Made by a program: the position numbers and the translations under genes
The notes under the pieces: generated by a model
Seen by the model: only the letters and a program-made list of their open reading frames with translations
Database searches by the model: none
Told to the model about the DNA's origin: nothing
Shown: piece after piece, positions 9,284 through 19,537 of the stretch
Position numbering within the stretch: the stretch's first letter is position 1
How the letters are laid out: each line of letters opens with the position of its first letter
Origin: Basidiobolus meristosporus CBS 931.73
Taxonomy: Eukaryota > Basidiobolomycota > Basidiobolomycetes > Basidiobolales > Basidiobolaceae
NCBI GenBank assembly: GCA_002104905.1
Contig: MCFE01000865.1
Coordinates: forward strand, 1 to 29,665
Reading direction: 5' to 3'
DNA length: 29,665 nucleotides

Positions 9284-11974
9284 ATGGACAAGACTACTTT
9301 GACTCAATGCCATAAGAGAAGAGAAAAAAGACCATGTCGCTATTGTGGCAAGCCTCTCAGCCATGAAGCACACAGACAGCATAGGAAGTATTACAAGGAT
9401 CACCGCCAGTGTTTTGCCACCCAAGTCATATTTGACCATTCATTGGTCACTACTGTACCAACATTATCTTGCCAGCCAGTTGATATTTCTATATTGGCAC
9501 CTGGCTGTCTTTGTCACCTTGCGCAAACTGAGTCAGGTGAGTTTATGATGCCTTTAGGCTCACCTCAGCCTTCTGAATATGGCACGCAGAGTGATAGCTC
9601 TGATGAAGAAGGTTCACTGATGAATTTTGAACCTATCTCCCCTAACAACAGTACCACGTATGAGCCCGGTCCAATCCCTATATGCAATGAGACAACACCC
9701 ATTGAGACAAATGCCAAGGATACTTTATGGAGCCAAGTGAGCCCAGTAATTCATTTACTGGTGAATGATGTGATGTTGTGGCTAGAGAAGTGGAGTGTTT
9801 CCACTAATAATAGTAACGGGGGCTTTGAGGATTTATTACTACTTCTTGCCAAAATCATACCAGGATGCAACTTACCATGTACATGGTACAAGTGTACAAC
9901 CGTCATGCAGCTGCCAACATATGATCCAGAGACTGTCCTGGCTCCAGCATGTGTTAACAGTTGCATGGCATTCACATCCAAAAATGCTACCATTGCAACA
10001 TGTCCAAATTGTCAGGAATCCACCACCATTGAGGGAAAACATTGTTCACACTCTGGATATATTCCGGTCATGCCCCATCTGAGGAAGCTGATGCAGTCTG
10101 ACAAATATTGCAAAGCTATACGGTACTGCACTTGGCACCAATCAAGCGCAAACATATCCAATATATTTGATAGCAAACATTACAAACAGCTAAGAAGCAA
10201 GGGCTACTTTGAAGGTATGTATGACCATGCCTTTGCTTTAGCACTTGATGGATTCTCATTAAACAAGTACTCTACCAGCAAATCCTGCTGGCCACTGATT
10301 CTCATCAATCTGAATCTGCAGCCCATCTTACAGTATCAGAGCAATAATCTGATGGTAGTCTCACTGGTATCTGGGCCTAAATCACTGTCCAACCTGGATA
10401 GCTACCTGTATCCATTGCTGAATGAATTTTGTATGCTTTCCAGCAGAATAATGGTGAATGGCCGTCATGTAAAAGCGCATATTATTATCTGCATTGGAGA
10501 TACCCCAGCCATCAGCAAGATAGCAGGTTTTTCCGGGCACAATGGATAGTATTGCTGTTGAATATGTGAGATCCAGGGGATTTACTCCATAACTCACACA
10601 CATTATTATTACCCAAACACCAGCACTAAGAACATCATCTTTCAACAGAGAGAACGTACAGAAGTAAGCATGCAATTGCAGCAAAGTTGGCAAGCTATAA
10701 GCCATTGGCCGGAAGATGGAATCAATTGGAAACTGGAGATACTTAAGATAGAGGGCATCTGTTGGAGCAAAAGCTTTCCACTGGGAGCAATGCATTTGCT
10801 TTTCAACAATATCCCTGTACTGATGACCAAGTTGTACACGGGGCATTTCAAGCTAACTGAGCCCTTCAAGATACCAAAGAAATTTGAAAAAATTGGCAAG
10901 ATATTACAGAGTATCCGCTACCCTAAGTACTTCTCACGGGCTCCAATTAATATTCATACGCATATGCAACAATACAAATGCAAAGACTGGATGAACCAGA
11001 TATGTATTTATTCAAGTGGTGTTCTGAAGCCATTCCTACCAAGAGTACATTGGAAGCATTGGGAGTCATATGCAGACATTGTAGGAATATTTATCCAGAA
11101 GCAGATCACCAATGCCAACTTGATGCATCTACAGCTGTTGTGTAAGGAGTTTGTGATGGGATTTGAGCGGCTATACTACAAACATAAAGCTGAACGTGTA
11201 GATCTCTGCCGCTACTGTATCCATTCTCAACTCCATCTTGCACGGTGTGTGGAGAATATTGGGCCTTGCTTCACCTTTTGAGAGTTTCCCATAGAGCGGA
11301 TGTGTGGGAGATAGGAAGACAGGTCAAGTTGCAGGTACTACCATATCCCAATCTCATCAAGAATATTACCTTCAAGTCCGTCATGGATGTGATGAGTTGG
11401 CACATGGAGGACAGCCAGAAAGAGTTGGAAAATACTGAGGAAAAATGTGCACATGCAGACACCTATGCCTATGGCATTAAGAAGCTAAGCAGCCCCAATG
11501 CATGGGTAATCAGTTAAGTAATGCAAAGTTGGGTTGGGTGCAACAAGCAACTAATTTTTATCAGGAAAACACCACCAAGATATGCCGGATTTCTTGTGGT
11601 CACAAGCCAACTTCTACACCATTCAATATGGAATTCACACAAACAAAAGCCAGAGCGCACCTATAAGGGGGACTAGAATTCAGCAGGGTGAAGGAATATA
11701 TTGGCTAAATACCAAGATGTTCTTTGCCAATATTCAGGAGGTATTCATTGCAGAAGTGGCAACAACCAAGCATATGTTTGCAAGATGTATATGCTACCAG
11801 CAGTACAAGGTATATGGCAACATTGCAAGTATCACACTAAAAAGCCGTAAAGTTGAGGTGATAGAAGTATGTCAATTGCGGCAGGTGTGCACATTTGCAG
11901 AGGTTAGTAAGCACAAGGCCATGGTTTTGTTTGATTTGAACTATATGTGGAATACCCAAGGTAGTAGTGGGTAA
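9284..11974 (+). pseudogene. Tnp2-like (CACTA/CMC) transposase of element B, third tandem unit, broken
   Basis: A transposase of this group cuts the element at its inverted repeats and inserts it elsewhere in nuclear DNA. From ATG 9284 the first 421 codons are open. They hold an N-terminal Cys/His zinc-finger-like cluster (residues 18-40), an acidic Ser-rich linker (about 95-150), a second Cys cluster (CVNSC 223-227, CPNC 240-243), and the Tnp2 core with DGF 322-324, SCWP 334-337, GPK 364-366 and GDTPA 405-409. After GFSGHNG the same frame has TAG 10547-10549 and TGA 10559-10561 (CGA to TGA would restore the usual Arg). It is then open through WPEDGINWK and CRYC to TGA 11279-11281, where relatives have Trp before EFP-ER-CG. 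A frameshift near 11305 moves it to another frame ending at 11517. A last block, 11582-11974, reads in the original frame. The core family call is firm; the C-terminal boundary is not. Confidence 0.85.
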
Positions 11975-12435
11975 GCAAATAAAGAAAGGTGATTCTACAG
12001 TGGAATATATGAATTGCACAAGGGGAGGTAGAAAAGGGAAATACCATTTGGTAAATTGGTACGGTAGCATTATACTTAACCAGCAGCAGGCCGTCATACT
12101 GCCAAAAAAAAGCTATCACAGTCTTGCTGTGAGGCCGTCAAAATACCGTCAAGTTTCTTGACATATAAGGCAATTGGAAGTCCTGGCCAACTGGATCCAC
12201 TTAAAATAATAATAGAGCGCTGAAAGACTGCAATAATAACATGCAAATATGGTCACAGCACCAATCAAAAATTGTCAAGTTTTATCCCTTTATTTGGCTG
12301 TAAAATTTGCAAAACACCATCATGATCTTGTTGTAAGATTGTCAGGAGGGTCACTAATTCCAAGCTGCTGTTATTATGACGGACTCTGAATGGGATCTTG
12401 ATGGATGATCCGGATCAGATCCACCTGTGGGACCA
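11975..12435. other. Right non-coding end of element B
   Basis: About 460 bp between the last readable transposase block and the right inverted repeat. It aligns at clearly lower identity with the right end of element A (about 12630-13090). No gene is visible. An inverted subterminal match to the left end lies at about 12377-12396. Confidence 0.6.
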
Positions 12436-12452
12436 AATTATTTTTCATAGGG
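12436..12452. repeat. Right terminal inverted repeat of element B
   Basis: AATTATTTTTCATAGGG is the inverted partner of 4301-4317 and is followed directly by the ACC target duplication at 12453-12455. Transposase binding and cleavage at such ends is the established mechanism for this class. Confidence 0.85.
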
Positions 12453-13103
12453 ACCAGCAATCAAGGAATATGGCAACTTTGCAAGTCTCACCCCAAAAAG
12501 CTGTAAAGTTGGGTAGATAGAAGCATGTTGATTGTGGCAAGTGTGCACATTTGTAGAGGTTGGTAAACAGGAGGCCATAGTTGCTTTTGATTCAAACTCT
12601 ATAGAGAATACCCAAGGTAGTAGTGGGTGACCAAATAAAGAGGGGTAATTCTACAGTGCAATATAAGAATTGCACAAGGTGCAGTAGAAAAAGGGAATAC
12701 CATTTGGCTAATTGGTAGAGTAGCATTATACAGAACAAGCTGTAGGCCACCACACAGTTGTGATTGTGCCATCACATGCTTGCAATGAGGCCATCAAAAC
12801 ACCATCAAGATTTTTACCATTTAGGGCACTTGGTTGTACTGGCTGCTTGGATTTACTTAAATATTGGTTGCAGTGCACATTCAGACTGCAACAATCCCAT
12901 GCAAACCTTGGCAAAACACTAAACAACACTGTCATGTTTTTCAATTTTATTTTGTGGTAAAACTAGCCAACTGCCATTGTAATCCCATCATAAGATTGTG
13001 TAGAGGGTATTCTATTCCAAGCTGCTGGTACTATGACAGTCTCCTAACAGGATCCAGAAAGCTGATCCAGATTGGATCCACCCACATGGCCACATTATTT
13101 TTT
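12453..13103 (+). mobile_element. Right part of transposon A
   Basis: Starts with the ACC duplication and continues the transposase 3' end that was interrupted at 4300; it aligns with 11802-12445 of element B, including the stretch CCCAAGGTAGTAGTGGGT. The coding frames are lost. It ends near 13103 in ATTATTTTTT, where B continues CATAGGG, so the last bases of its right terminal repeat are missing or mutated. Copia sequence begins immediately after, which suggests A had inserted in that copia copy. Confidence 0.8.
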
Positions 13104-14889
13104 GCCAAGTATAGAACACTTTATGCAGTGGGAGAAGGAACTATCCCAGTAAACCTTGGAAGCAGTAAAGGAAACCACACACTGACCTTTAAACAAGTAC
13201 TCTATGTACCAGAAGTAGTCAAGAACCTACTATCTGTAAGCAAGGCCACAGCAGAAGGACTAAGTCTTAGCTTTGACAATTCTGGATGCATGATCACTGA
13301 TCAAAATGATGCCCATATTACTTTGGGCGTTAGAGCTCAGAGTCTGTGCAAGTTGACTTATATTTGCTCATATCTAGAAGTCTGTATAAGCAGCTCAGAT
13401 GAAGAAATTCTAATATTTTGGTGCAGGAGATTTGGACACATCAATTTTGTTTATTTGTGCAAAATGATTTAACATCAGCTAATTTCCAGAGTAAAATTGC
13501 TCTGCCAGTTAATTTAGAGCACTATGAAACCTGTATATATGTGAAACAAGCCAGACACCCACACAAGAGCTCTGGGTCATTGAAAACTAAGAAAAAATAA
13601 GATCTAGCCCATCCAGAACTGTGTGGACCTATGAAAAATATATTTTTAGCAGAATGAGGTATTTAATTACTTTTGTTGACAGTTTTGCAAGATACACATG
13701 GGTCAACCTCATGGTTAGAAACAAAAAAACTTTTACCAAGCTCAGGGAGTTCAAAGCCAGAGAGGAGAGAGAAACTGGTAAAATCAAGATAATATACTCT
13801 GACAATGGTGGAAAATACACCTCAAAACTCTTTATTCACTTCTGCAAAGTTCTTGGGATAAGACAAGAGAGTACTCTATGACACTCCCTGCAGCAAAGTG
13901 GAGTAGCAGAATGTGCCAACTAATCAATAACTCATGAGATAAGATCCATGATCCATGATCAAAAATCATCCTATGATCTTAGGGCAACCCCTGACTGTAA
14001 AGAGGCTCTACATAGCACCCAACAAAAGTATTGGAGATCTGCAATAACTGAGGAGTATCAGGCCTGGATAAAAAATCATACCTGGGACTTTGTCAAATTA
14101 CCAACCAACCAAAAGCTGACTGGATGCAGATAGGTCTTTAAGGCAAAACACAAGGCCAATAGTACAATTGAAAGATACAAAGCAAGACTTGTGGTCAAAG
14201 GATACTCTCAAACAAAAGAACTTGATAATACTGAGACCTATGTACCAACAGCCAAGCTTAATTTATCAGATTAATATTGTCTGTTGCAGCCAAATGGAAG
14301 TTTTTTATACATCATATTGCTCTAAATACCACATTTCTGAATAGAGAACTTGATGAGGATGTGTAAATGGACCAGCCTGATGGATGTGCTGACCATGAAA
14401 ACTCCTGCTTGGTCTTCAAGCTTAAAGTATCTCTATATAGCCTCAAGCAATAACCTAGAGAATTACATGATAGATTCCTATTTGGGATCTTTAAGTTTCA
14501 GAAGGAGTAGTAGGGACTAAAGTATATACTATAAGGCAGATAGAGCAAAAGTAGTTCTATTAGCTCTATATGTGGATGATCTTATCATAGCCACCAATAA
14601 CCTTGAAACATTGGAAGAGACTAAATTCAGTCTATTTCAAGAGTTCAAGTTGTCCAATCTAGGAGAACTCTGTTACTACTTGGGGATTAAGTTCTCCATA
14701 GACAGAAGTACCCAGACTATCACCCTAAGTCAATCCAAGTATATTCAAGATATACTAAACAAGTACAAAATGGAAGACTGTAAACCGGCAGCTACCCCAA
14801 TGGAGACAAACCTTAACTTGGTCAAAACTCAACCAAATCAAGAGAGCTTGGTGCCATCTGAAAGCCCTGACTTTCCTTATCAATCTATG
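13104..14889 (+). pseudogene. Copia family-1 pol fragment, protease end to reverse transcriptase (C1b)
   Basis: Begins within the protease domain with AVGEGTIPVNLG and LYVPEVVKNLLSVSKAT, followed by a GAG-pre-integrase stretch (CRRFGHINF) to about 13470. Integrase core pieces follow at 13600-13880 (VDSFARYTWV, SDNGGKY), broken by stops and shifts. Reverse transcriptase begins near 14000 (EEYQAWIKNHTWDF; GCR followed by a stop at 14131-14133) and continues in changing frames through KARLVVKGYSQ near 14175. It then runs in one frame with YVDD at about 14563-14574 to TPMETNLNL and SPDFPYQSM at 14889. There is no 5' part, because transposon A occupies that boundary, and no RNase H, because it joins C1c in inverted orientation. 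Confidence 0.85.
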
Positions 14890-16390
14890 GTTAAATACTT
14901 CATCCCGCCTAAGGATGAATTTTGCATAGGTCCACACAGATCTGAGTGAATTAGATCTAGTTTTTTCTTAGTTTTGATTAACCCAGAGCTCTTTAATGGT
15001 TGTCTGGCTTGTTTCCCATGTATGCAGGCTTCACAGTGCTCCAAATTAGCTGGGGGATCAATTTTCACTCCAGAAATTAGCTGATCTTTGATCATTTTAC
15101 GCAAATAATCAAAATTGATGTGCCCAAATCTCCTGTGCCAAAGCCTTGGTGTTTCTTCATTAAGTTACTTATATTGGCTTCCAAATATGATGGAATATAA
15201 GTCAACTTATGTAGATTCTGATCCCTGATGCCCAAAGCAATATGAGCACCATTTTGATCAGTGATCCTGCATCCAGATTGTCAAAACCAAAACTGAGTCC
15301 TTCTGCTGTGGTCTTGCTTGCAAAGAGTAGGTTCTTGGCTATTGCTGGTGTATAGAGTACTTCTTTAAAGGTCAGTGTACATCTTCCTTCACTGCTTCTA
15401 AGGTTTACTTGGATAGTTCCTTCTCCCACTGCATCAAGTGTGCTATTGTCACCCATGAAAACCTTCTTAATTGGAATTTCCTGATATTGGGTAAAAAGTT
15501 CTTTTTGGTGTGTAAAGTGTTGAGAAGCTCCAGAGTCAATTTACCACATCTGAGAATCTTTGTTTGTGGTCATATTTTGTGCAGATATGAATATTCTATC
15601 TTCAGTTGTTGTAGCATTTCCATATTCAGGCTTCTTTTGCTGATAATCTTTCTTTTTGAGACACCAGTCTGATGTGAGTCCTTTCCTTTTGCAGTAGTTG
15701 CAAAACAGGTTGCTGTTGCCTTTGTAGGGTCTTGGGTACCTCCTTTGTTGGCTATAGTTGCTTATTAAAGCATTTTCTTCTTCCTTCTTATTGGCACTTG
15801 ATTTCTTAATTCTTCATCCAGGAGCCTTCCATATACATAATTTAAGGTCAAATCTTCAGTTCTGGACTCTAGGGCTGATACAAGGCCCTGAAACTTGTCT
15901 ATCAGGCTATTCAGGATGGTAACTCTCACATCCTCATCAGTAGTTGATATGCCCATAGATTCCATCTCATCTACCAGCAGGGTAAATTCGTTAATTAGAT
16001 TTTTCATTTCTTCTCCAGGCTGCATCTTTGTAGTCAAGAATTTTCATCTCAGATACATTTTCTTGGCAGCTGAGCATGACTGGTAGGTGTATTCTAATGC
16101 CTTCCAGGCATTCTTTGCCATTTTTACTCTTGAGCATTGAATTAGCAATTTGTCCTTGACATTAAGGCAGATGCAGTTAAAGGCACTTTGTTCTTTCTTC
16201 TGGTACCTCAAGGCTTCCTCTCCCATGTTTTTAAGAGGGCAGTCTTCTCCCATGACAATATCCCAATGGCCTTTTTCTTGTAGCAGCATCTTCATCTTCA
16301 CCTTCCACACTTGGTAGTTAGATCCATCCAACATTTTGGCAGAGGGAAAAATTCCAGTAATAGCAGTAGTAGACATTGCAGAGAGTGACA
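14890..16390 (-). pseudogene. Copia family-1 gag-protease-integrase fragment (C1c)
   Basis: Minus-strand 5' half of a copia element. Gag starts near 16378 (MSTTAITGIFPSAK) and contains the UBN2-type gag region (NYQVWKVKM, WKALEYTYQ). A frame change near 16040 leads to the second gag block (15765-16037). The zinc knuckle reads CNYCKRKGLTSDWC near 15700, with Leu where the zinc-binding His should be. The protease signature IDSGASQHF lies near 15535, then MGDNSTLDAVGEG at 15456, then GAG-pre-integrase and the start of integrase (HSDLCGPM near 14950). It stops at about 14890 at the inverted junction with C1b. Several stops and shifts make it non-functional. Confidence 0.85.
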
Positions 16391-16392
16391 GC

Positions 16393-16407
16393 TTGGGGCT
16401 CATAACC
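16393..16407 (-). other. Primer-binding site of copia C1c
   Basis: Immediately inside the LTR the minus strand reads GGTTATGAGCCCCAA. Its complement contains GGGCTCATAACC, which resembles the anticodon stem-loop of initiator tRNA-Met (CAU anticodon). Known copia elements are primed by an internal half of that tRNA rather than its 3' end, so the site fits the family. Confidence 0.75.
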
Positions 16408-16756
16408 TGTTGTAAGAGTCTTGGAGTTATTGGAAGTGATTGGGAGAACAAGTAGATTATGTGGTTCTCTCTTAATGATATATTGAATGTAAAAGTAGTA
16501 TTTATACTTTTACCTGATCTTGGCATTACAAACACGTAGAATAGGTTAACAAAGGTCCCAAGAACATGTGTGCAAAGTTTGGGGCCATTTGGACAACGTT
16601 GAGAATTTTCATGTTCTGGGTACCTGGTATTTTGGTGAGAATATTCTAAGTAAATCCCAACAAGGAATTTGTTCAGTATTCTCTAGGATTTGAGGGTAAT
16701 GATCTAAGTGACTAAGTTAGGTGAATATTTAGGTGGAATTTCAAATTTTTACAACA
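16408..16756 (-). repeat. 349-bp copia family-1 LTR (5' LTR of C1c)
   Basis: On the minus strand it begins TGTTGTAAAAATTTG and ends GACTCTTACAACA. It matches 1250-1598 along its full length with scattered substitutions. A TATA-like TATAAATACT lies within it. It sits inside the RNase H region of an older copia copy (16757 onward), marking an insertion. Confidence 0.9.
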
Positions 16757-18011
16757 GTAAATACATGTTGGTTCATCTGAATTAAAGCCCAAGTCTTGAA
16801 TAGCACTGTAGCCATATAGCCTCCTTAATTGCTTGACAAGTGCCCATATATTCAGCTTCAGTTGTAGATAGGGCCACGGTTGGTTGTTTCTTGCAATTCC
16901 AAGTAATAGCTGCACCAGCACAAAGAAATACAATAGTAGAGCTTCTGTCAATCAGATCCCTACCCTAATCTGAATCACCAGAACCATTGCATGTTTGTCT
17001 ATTAGCAGCTCCAGAGTATTTCAGTACCATTTTGATGGTGACTTGTAGATATCTGAAGATTTGCTTAACTATTATAATTTAATCTAATCCGTAGTTTTGC
17101 ATGAATTGACTGACTTTTCCAACTGACACTGCAAAATCTGGACATGTAGACACCATCAGGTACATCAGGCAAAAATTGCTATTTGATAGGGAAGATTATG
17201 GTCCATATTTGAGCTGTTTTCACCTAAAGCTGACTGAGTTTGCTAAACTTCAGATTATTTTCCATAGGGGTAGCTGCAGGTCTGCAATTGTCTGTTTTGA
17301 AGCATCTAAGAATTTCCCTGATGTACTTAGACTGAGTTGGTACAGTCTTCTGAGTAGGTAAGTCAGATTTGACTTCAATTCCAAGTAGATAGCTAAATTT
17401 TCCATGATCTTTCATCTCAAACTTGCAGCAGAAATCTGATTTTTTCTGTACAAGTGCCTCAGGATCACTTCTAGCTATTAGTAGGTTGTGCACATACAGA
17501 ACCACAATGATCACATCTTTTTGAGCTGCTTCACATATATACTGTGATCTACAGTGCTGCAAATGAACCCAATCTTCTCCAGATATGTATTAATCTGGTT
17601 ATACTATGCTCCAGGTGCCTGCTTAGGCCCTTGAGACATTTTCCTGAGTCTGCATGCCTTATGGGGGCCTTTTAGATTGGTAAAACTATCTGGTTGCTCC
17701 ATATATATATAATTTCCTGTAAATCCCCATCTCAAGGGCTGTTGTGTGATCCATTTGGTAAAGATCTAGAATATGTACAGCTGCCAGGGCAAGAGCTGCC
17801 CAAATGGAGCTAAACTTAGCAACTGGAGCAAATGTTTGCTTAAAGTCTAGTCCCTGGATTTGGGAATAGTCTTTAACCACCAATCTAGCCTTGTACTTAT
17901 CAAACATACTATTTGAGGTTATCTTGATCTTGTGGACCCATCTACATCTGATTTGTTTTCTCCCACTTGGTAAATATACCAGCTCCAACATTTTTGCCTT
18001 GCCCAGTGATT
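16757..18011 (-). pseudogene. Copia family-2 RT and RNase H fragment (C2b)
   Basis: A degraded minus-strand copy of the family seen in C2a. From 17991 it reads LELVYLPSGRKQIRCRWVHK and KARLVVKDYSQIQGLDFKQT, the RT N-terminal end. Then 17562-17224 gives the palm with VLYVHNLLIA, where the catalytic YVDD has become YVHN, and AATPMENNLKF. RNase H pieces follow to 16757, ending at SDEPTCIY, where the C1c LTR interrupts it. Its upstream side is cut by a gypsy LTR at 18012. Confidence 0.85.
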
Positions 18012-18217
18012 TGTAATGATGTACTGCTTGATTATTTGAGTTAGATCAGTTTTTAGTCCAAATAATTAGTTACATATTGAGCCTATCAGTATAGTAGTGT
18101 TAACTATCAAATCAGCAGCATTATTTAGCAAATGAATCAGCAGATCCCAATCAGACAGAAATAGATATATTTAGTAGAATCTCATTGTGTGATGATTATG
18201 TAATCAAATGAGTCATC
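18012..18217 (+). repeat. Gypsy LTR, first part (element G3)
   Basis: Starts TGTAATGATG and is the reverse-complement counterpart of the G1 LTR (25172-25538), sharing GTTAGATCAGTTTTTAGT and later CAAATGAGTCATC. It is interrupted by copia C2a at 18218. After removal of C2a and one copy of TCATC, the sequence joins without loss to 22542 onward. Confidence 0.85.
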
Positions 18218-18583
18218 TGTTGCAATTTAAGAAGTGATTTGGATATAAGGAGCTTAGGAAGAAATAGTGATAATAGTTGAACTGTTGTTTATTAATAAAG
18301 AAGCTCAGTATTTATACCCTTGTAGAAGTAATACAGCTGTAACACTAAGTAAGGAGGGTTTCTCAATATTCAAGAGCATTCCGTAACAGTTTAGGGCTAG
18401 TACATAATGTTTGGTAATAGGGCTCATTTGATCCTGACTATAGGGGAATAATCACAAGATCATATGTCGGGAGAAAGTGCAAAGTTAGAGCTGTAAATTA
18501 GTCCCACAGTGACAAAGACTAGTCCAGAATTGTTAAGTAAATTTTAGCTGCAGAATGATACCAAATAGTCCAATATTTCAACA
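18218..18583 (-). repeat. 3' LTR of copia C2a (366 bp)
   Basis: On the minus strand it begins TGTTGAAATATTGG and ends CTTAAATTGCAACA. A TATAAATACTGAG promoter-like sequence lies within. It is preceded on the coding strand by the purine run GAGGGGGAG. Confidence 0.92.
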
Positions 18584-19537
18584 CTCCCCCTCAACTAAAT
18601 AATTTCTTAATCCTAATTCCTCTCTGATATTCTCAAATTGTGGCCTAGCTAGTGGTTTTGTCAATATATCTGCCACCATTTTAATAGTTGGGCAGTACAC
18701 TAACTCTACTAAGTTATTTTCTACAGCTTTCCTCACAAAGTTATGCTGTATATCAATGTGCTTAGTTCTGGCATGATTAGTAAGATTTCTAGCTAATGAT
18801 ATACAATTTTGATTATCCTTGTAAATAGATGTTGGTTCATCTGAAATAAAACCTAAGTCTTTGAATAATTTTGTAGCCATATAGCCTGCTTAGTTGCTTG
18901 ACATGCAGCCATATATTTGGCTTCAGTTGTAGATAGGGCCACAGTTGGTTGTTTCTTGCAATTCCAAGTAATAGCTGTACCAGCATAAAGAAATACATAG
19001 CCTGTGGTAGAGTGTCTGTCAATCAGATCCCTACCCCAATCTGAATCACTATAACCATCAAATATTTGCCTATTGGCTGCTCCAGAGTATTCCAGTACCA
19101 TTTTGATGGTGACTTGTAGATATCTGAAGATTGGCTTAACTATTATAATTTGATCTAATCCGTAGTTTTGCATGAATTGACTGACTTTTCCAACTGGCAC
19201 TGTAATATCTGGACGTGAAGACACCATCAAGTACATTAGGCTACCAACTATTGATTGATAGGGAAAGTTTTGGTCCTTATTTGAGCCATTTTCATCTATA
19301 ATAGGCTGAGATTTGCTTAATTTCAGGTTATTGTCCATAGGGGTAGCTGCAGGTTTGCAATTTTCCATTTTGAAGCGTCTAAGAATGTCCCAGATGTACT
19401 TAGTCTGATTCAGCACAATTTTCTGCATAAGTATGTCAAATTTGACCTCAATTCCAAGAAAATAGCTCAATTTTCCAAGACTTTTCATCTCAAACTTGCT
19501 GAAGAGATCTGATTTTGCCTGTATAAGTGCCTCTTGG
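18578..19537 (-). pseudogene. C2a RT C-terminal part and RNase H
   Basis: From 19530 downward the strand reads LFSKFEMKSLGKLSYFLGIE, TKYIWDILRRFKMENC, AATPMDNNL, then RNase H (GYSDSDWGRDL, KKQPTVALSTTEAKYMA). A shift near 18860-18880 moves to a frame that is open to the end: YKDNQNCISLARN, HARTKHIDIQHNF and DILTKPLARPQFE. The RT palm with YVDD is absent because of a deletion at about 19538. What remains is therefore the RT thumb-side region plus RNase H. Confidence 0.88.
18584..18592 (-). other. Polypurine tract of copia C2a
   Basis: GAGGGGGAG on the minus strand directly abuts the 3' LTR and overlaps the last codons of the pol frame (VEGEC then stop), a normal arrangement for copia elements. 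Confidence 0.8.

Larger units (their letters stand above)
7610..9961 (+). repeat. Three tandem copies of a 784-bp unit
   Basis: Units are 7610-8393, 8394-9177 and 9178-9961. Each begins ATGTAGGTGCAATG and ends GTGTTAACAGT, holding 106 bp of upstream sequence plus the first 226 codons of the transposase. By eye the units are identical except for one G/A difference (GAGCCTATC against GAACCTATC near 9630, third unit). The junction AACAGT/ATGTAGG shows no microhomology between the two parent ends. Element A has only one copy, so the amplification happened in B after the copies split. It may also be an assembly artefact. Confidence 0.95.
4301..12452 (+). mobile_element. Tnp2/CACTA-type DNA transposon B, 8152 bp, inserted in element A
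   Basis: The left end reads CCCTATGAAAAATTATT at 4301 and the right end, on the opposite strand, reads CCCTATGAAAAATAATTT from 12452, forming terminal inverted repeats of about 17 bp. ACC occurs immediately outside both ends (4298-4300 and 12453-12455), a 3-bp target duplication of the size known for CACTA elements. Sequence on both sides belongs to one other copy of the same family and joins seamlessly across the insertion. Inside are a minus-strand accessory gene, a divergent promoter and a plus-strand transposase. Both genes carry nonsense codons, so B is now inactive unless helped in trans. Confidence 0.88.

Noticed and set aside
7610-9961. A CRISPR-like or satellite array.
   Set aside because: Three direct units of 784 bp with no spacers, containing coding sequence; this is a segmental tandem duplication inside a transposon.
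10670-11281. A separate 203-codon gene downstream of the transposase.
   Set aside because: It is in the same frame as 9284-10549 and continues the Tnp2-like protein past two nonsense codons (10547, 10559).
11800-13103. Apparent tandem duplication of about 640 bp at the transposase 3' end (11802-12445 against 12456-13103).
   Set aside because: The second copy is the right half of element A, separated from its left half (ending at 4300) by the insertion of B. The ACC duplication and TIRs explain it without a tandem duplication.
12864-13472. A 202-codon open frame.
   Set aside because: It is a chance fusion of the non-coding right end of transposon A with copia protease sequence from 13104 on; only the second part has homology.
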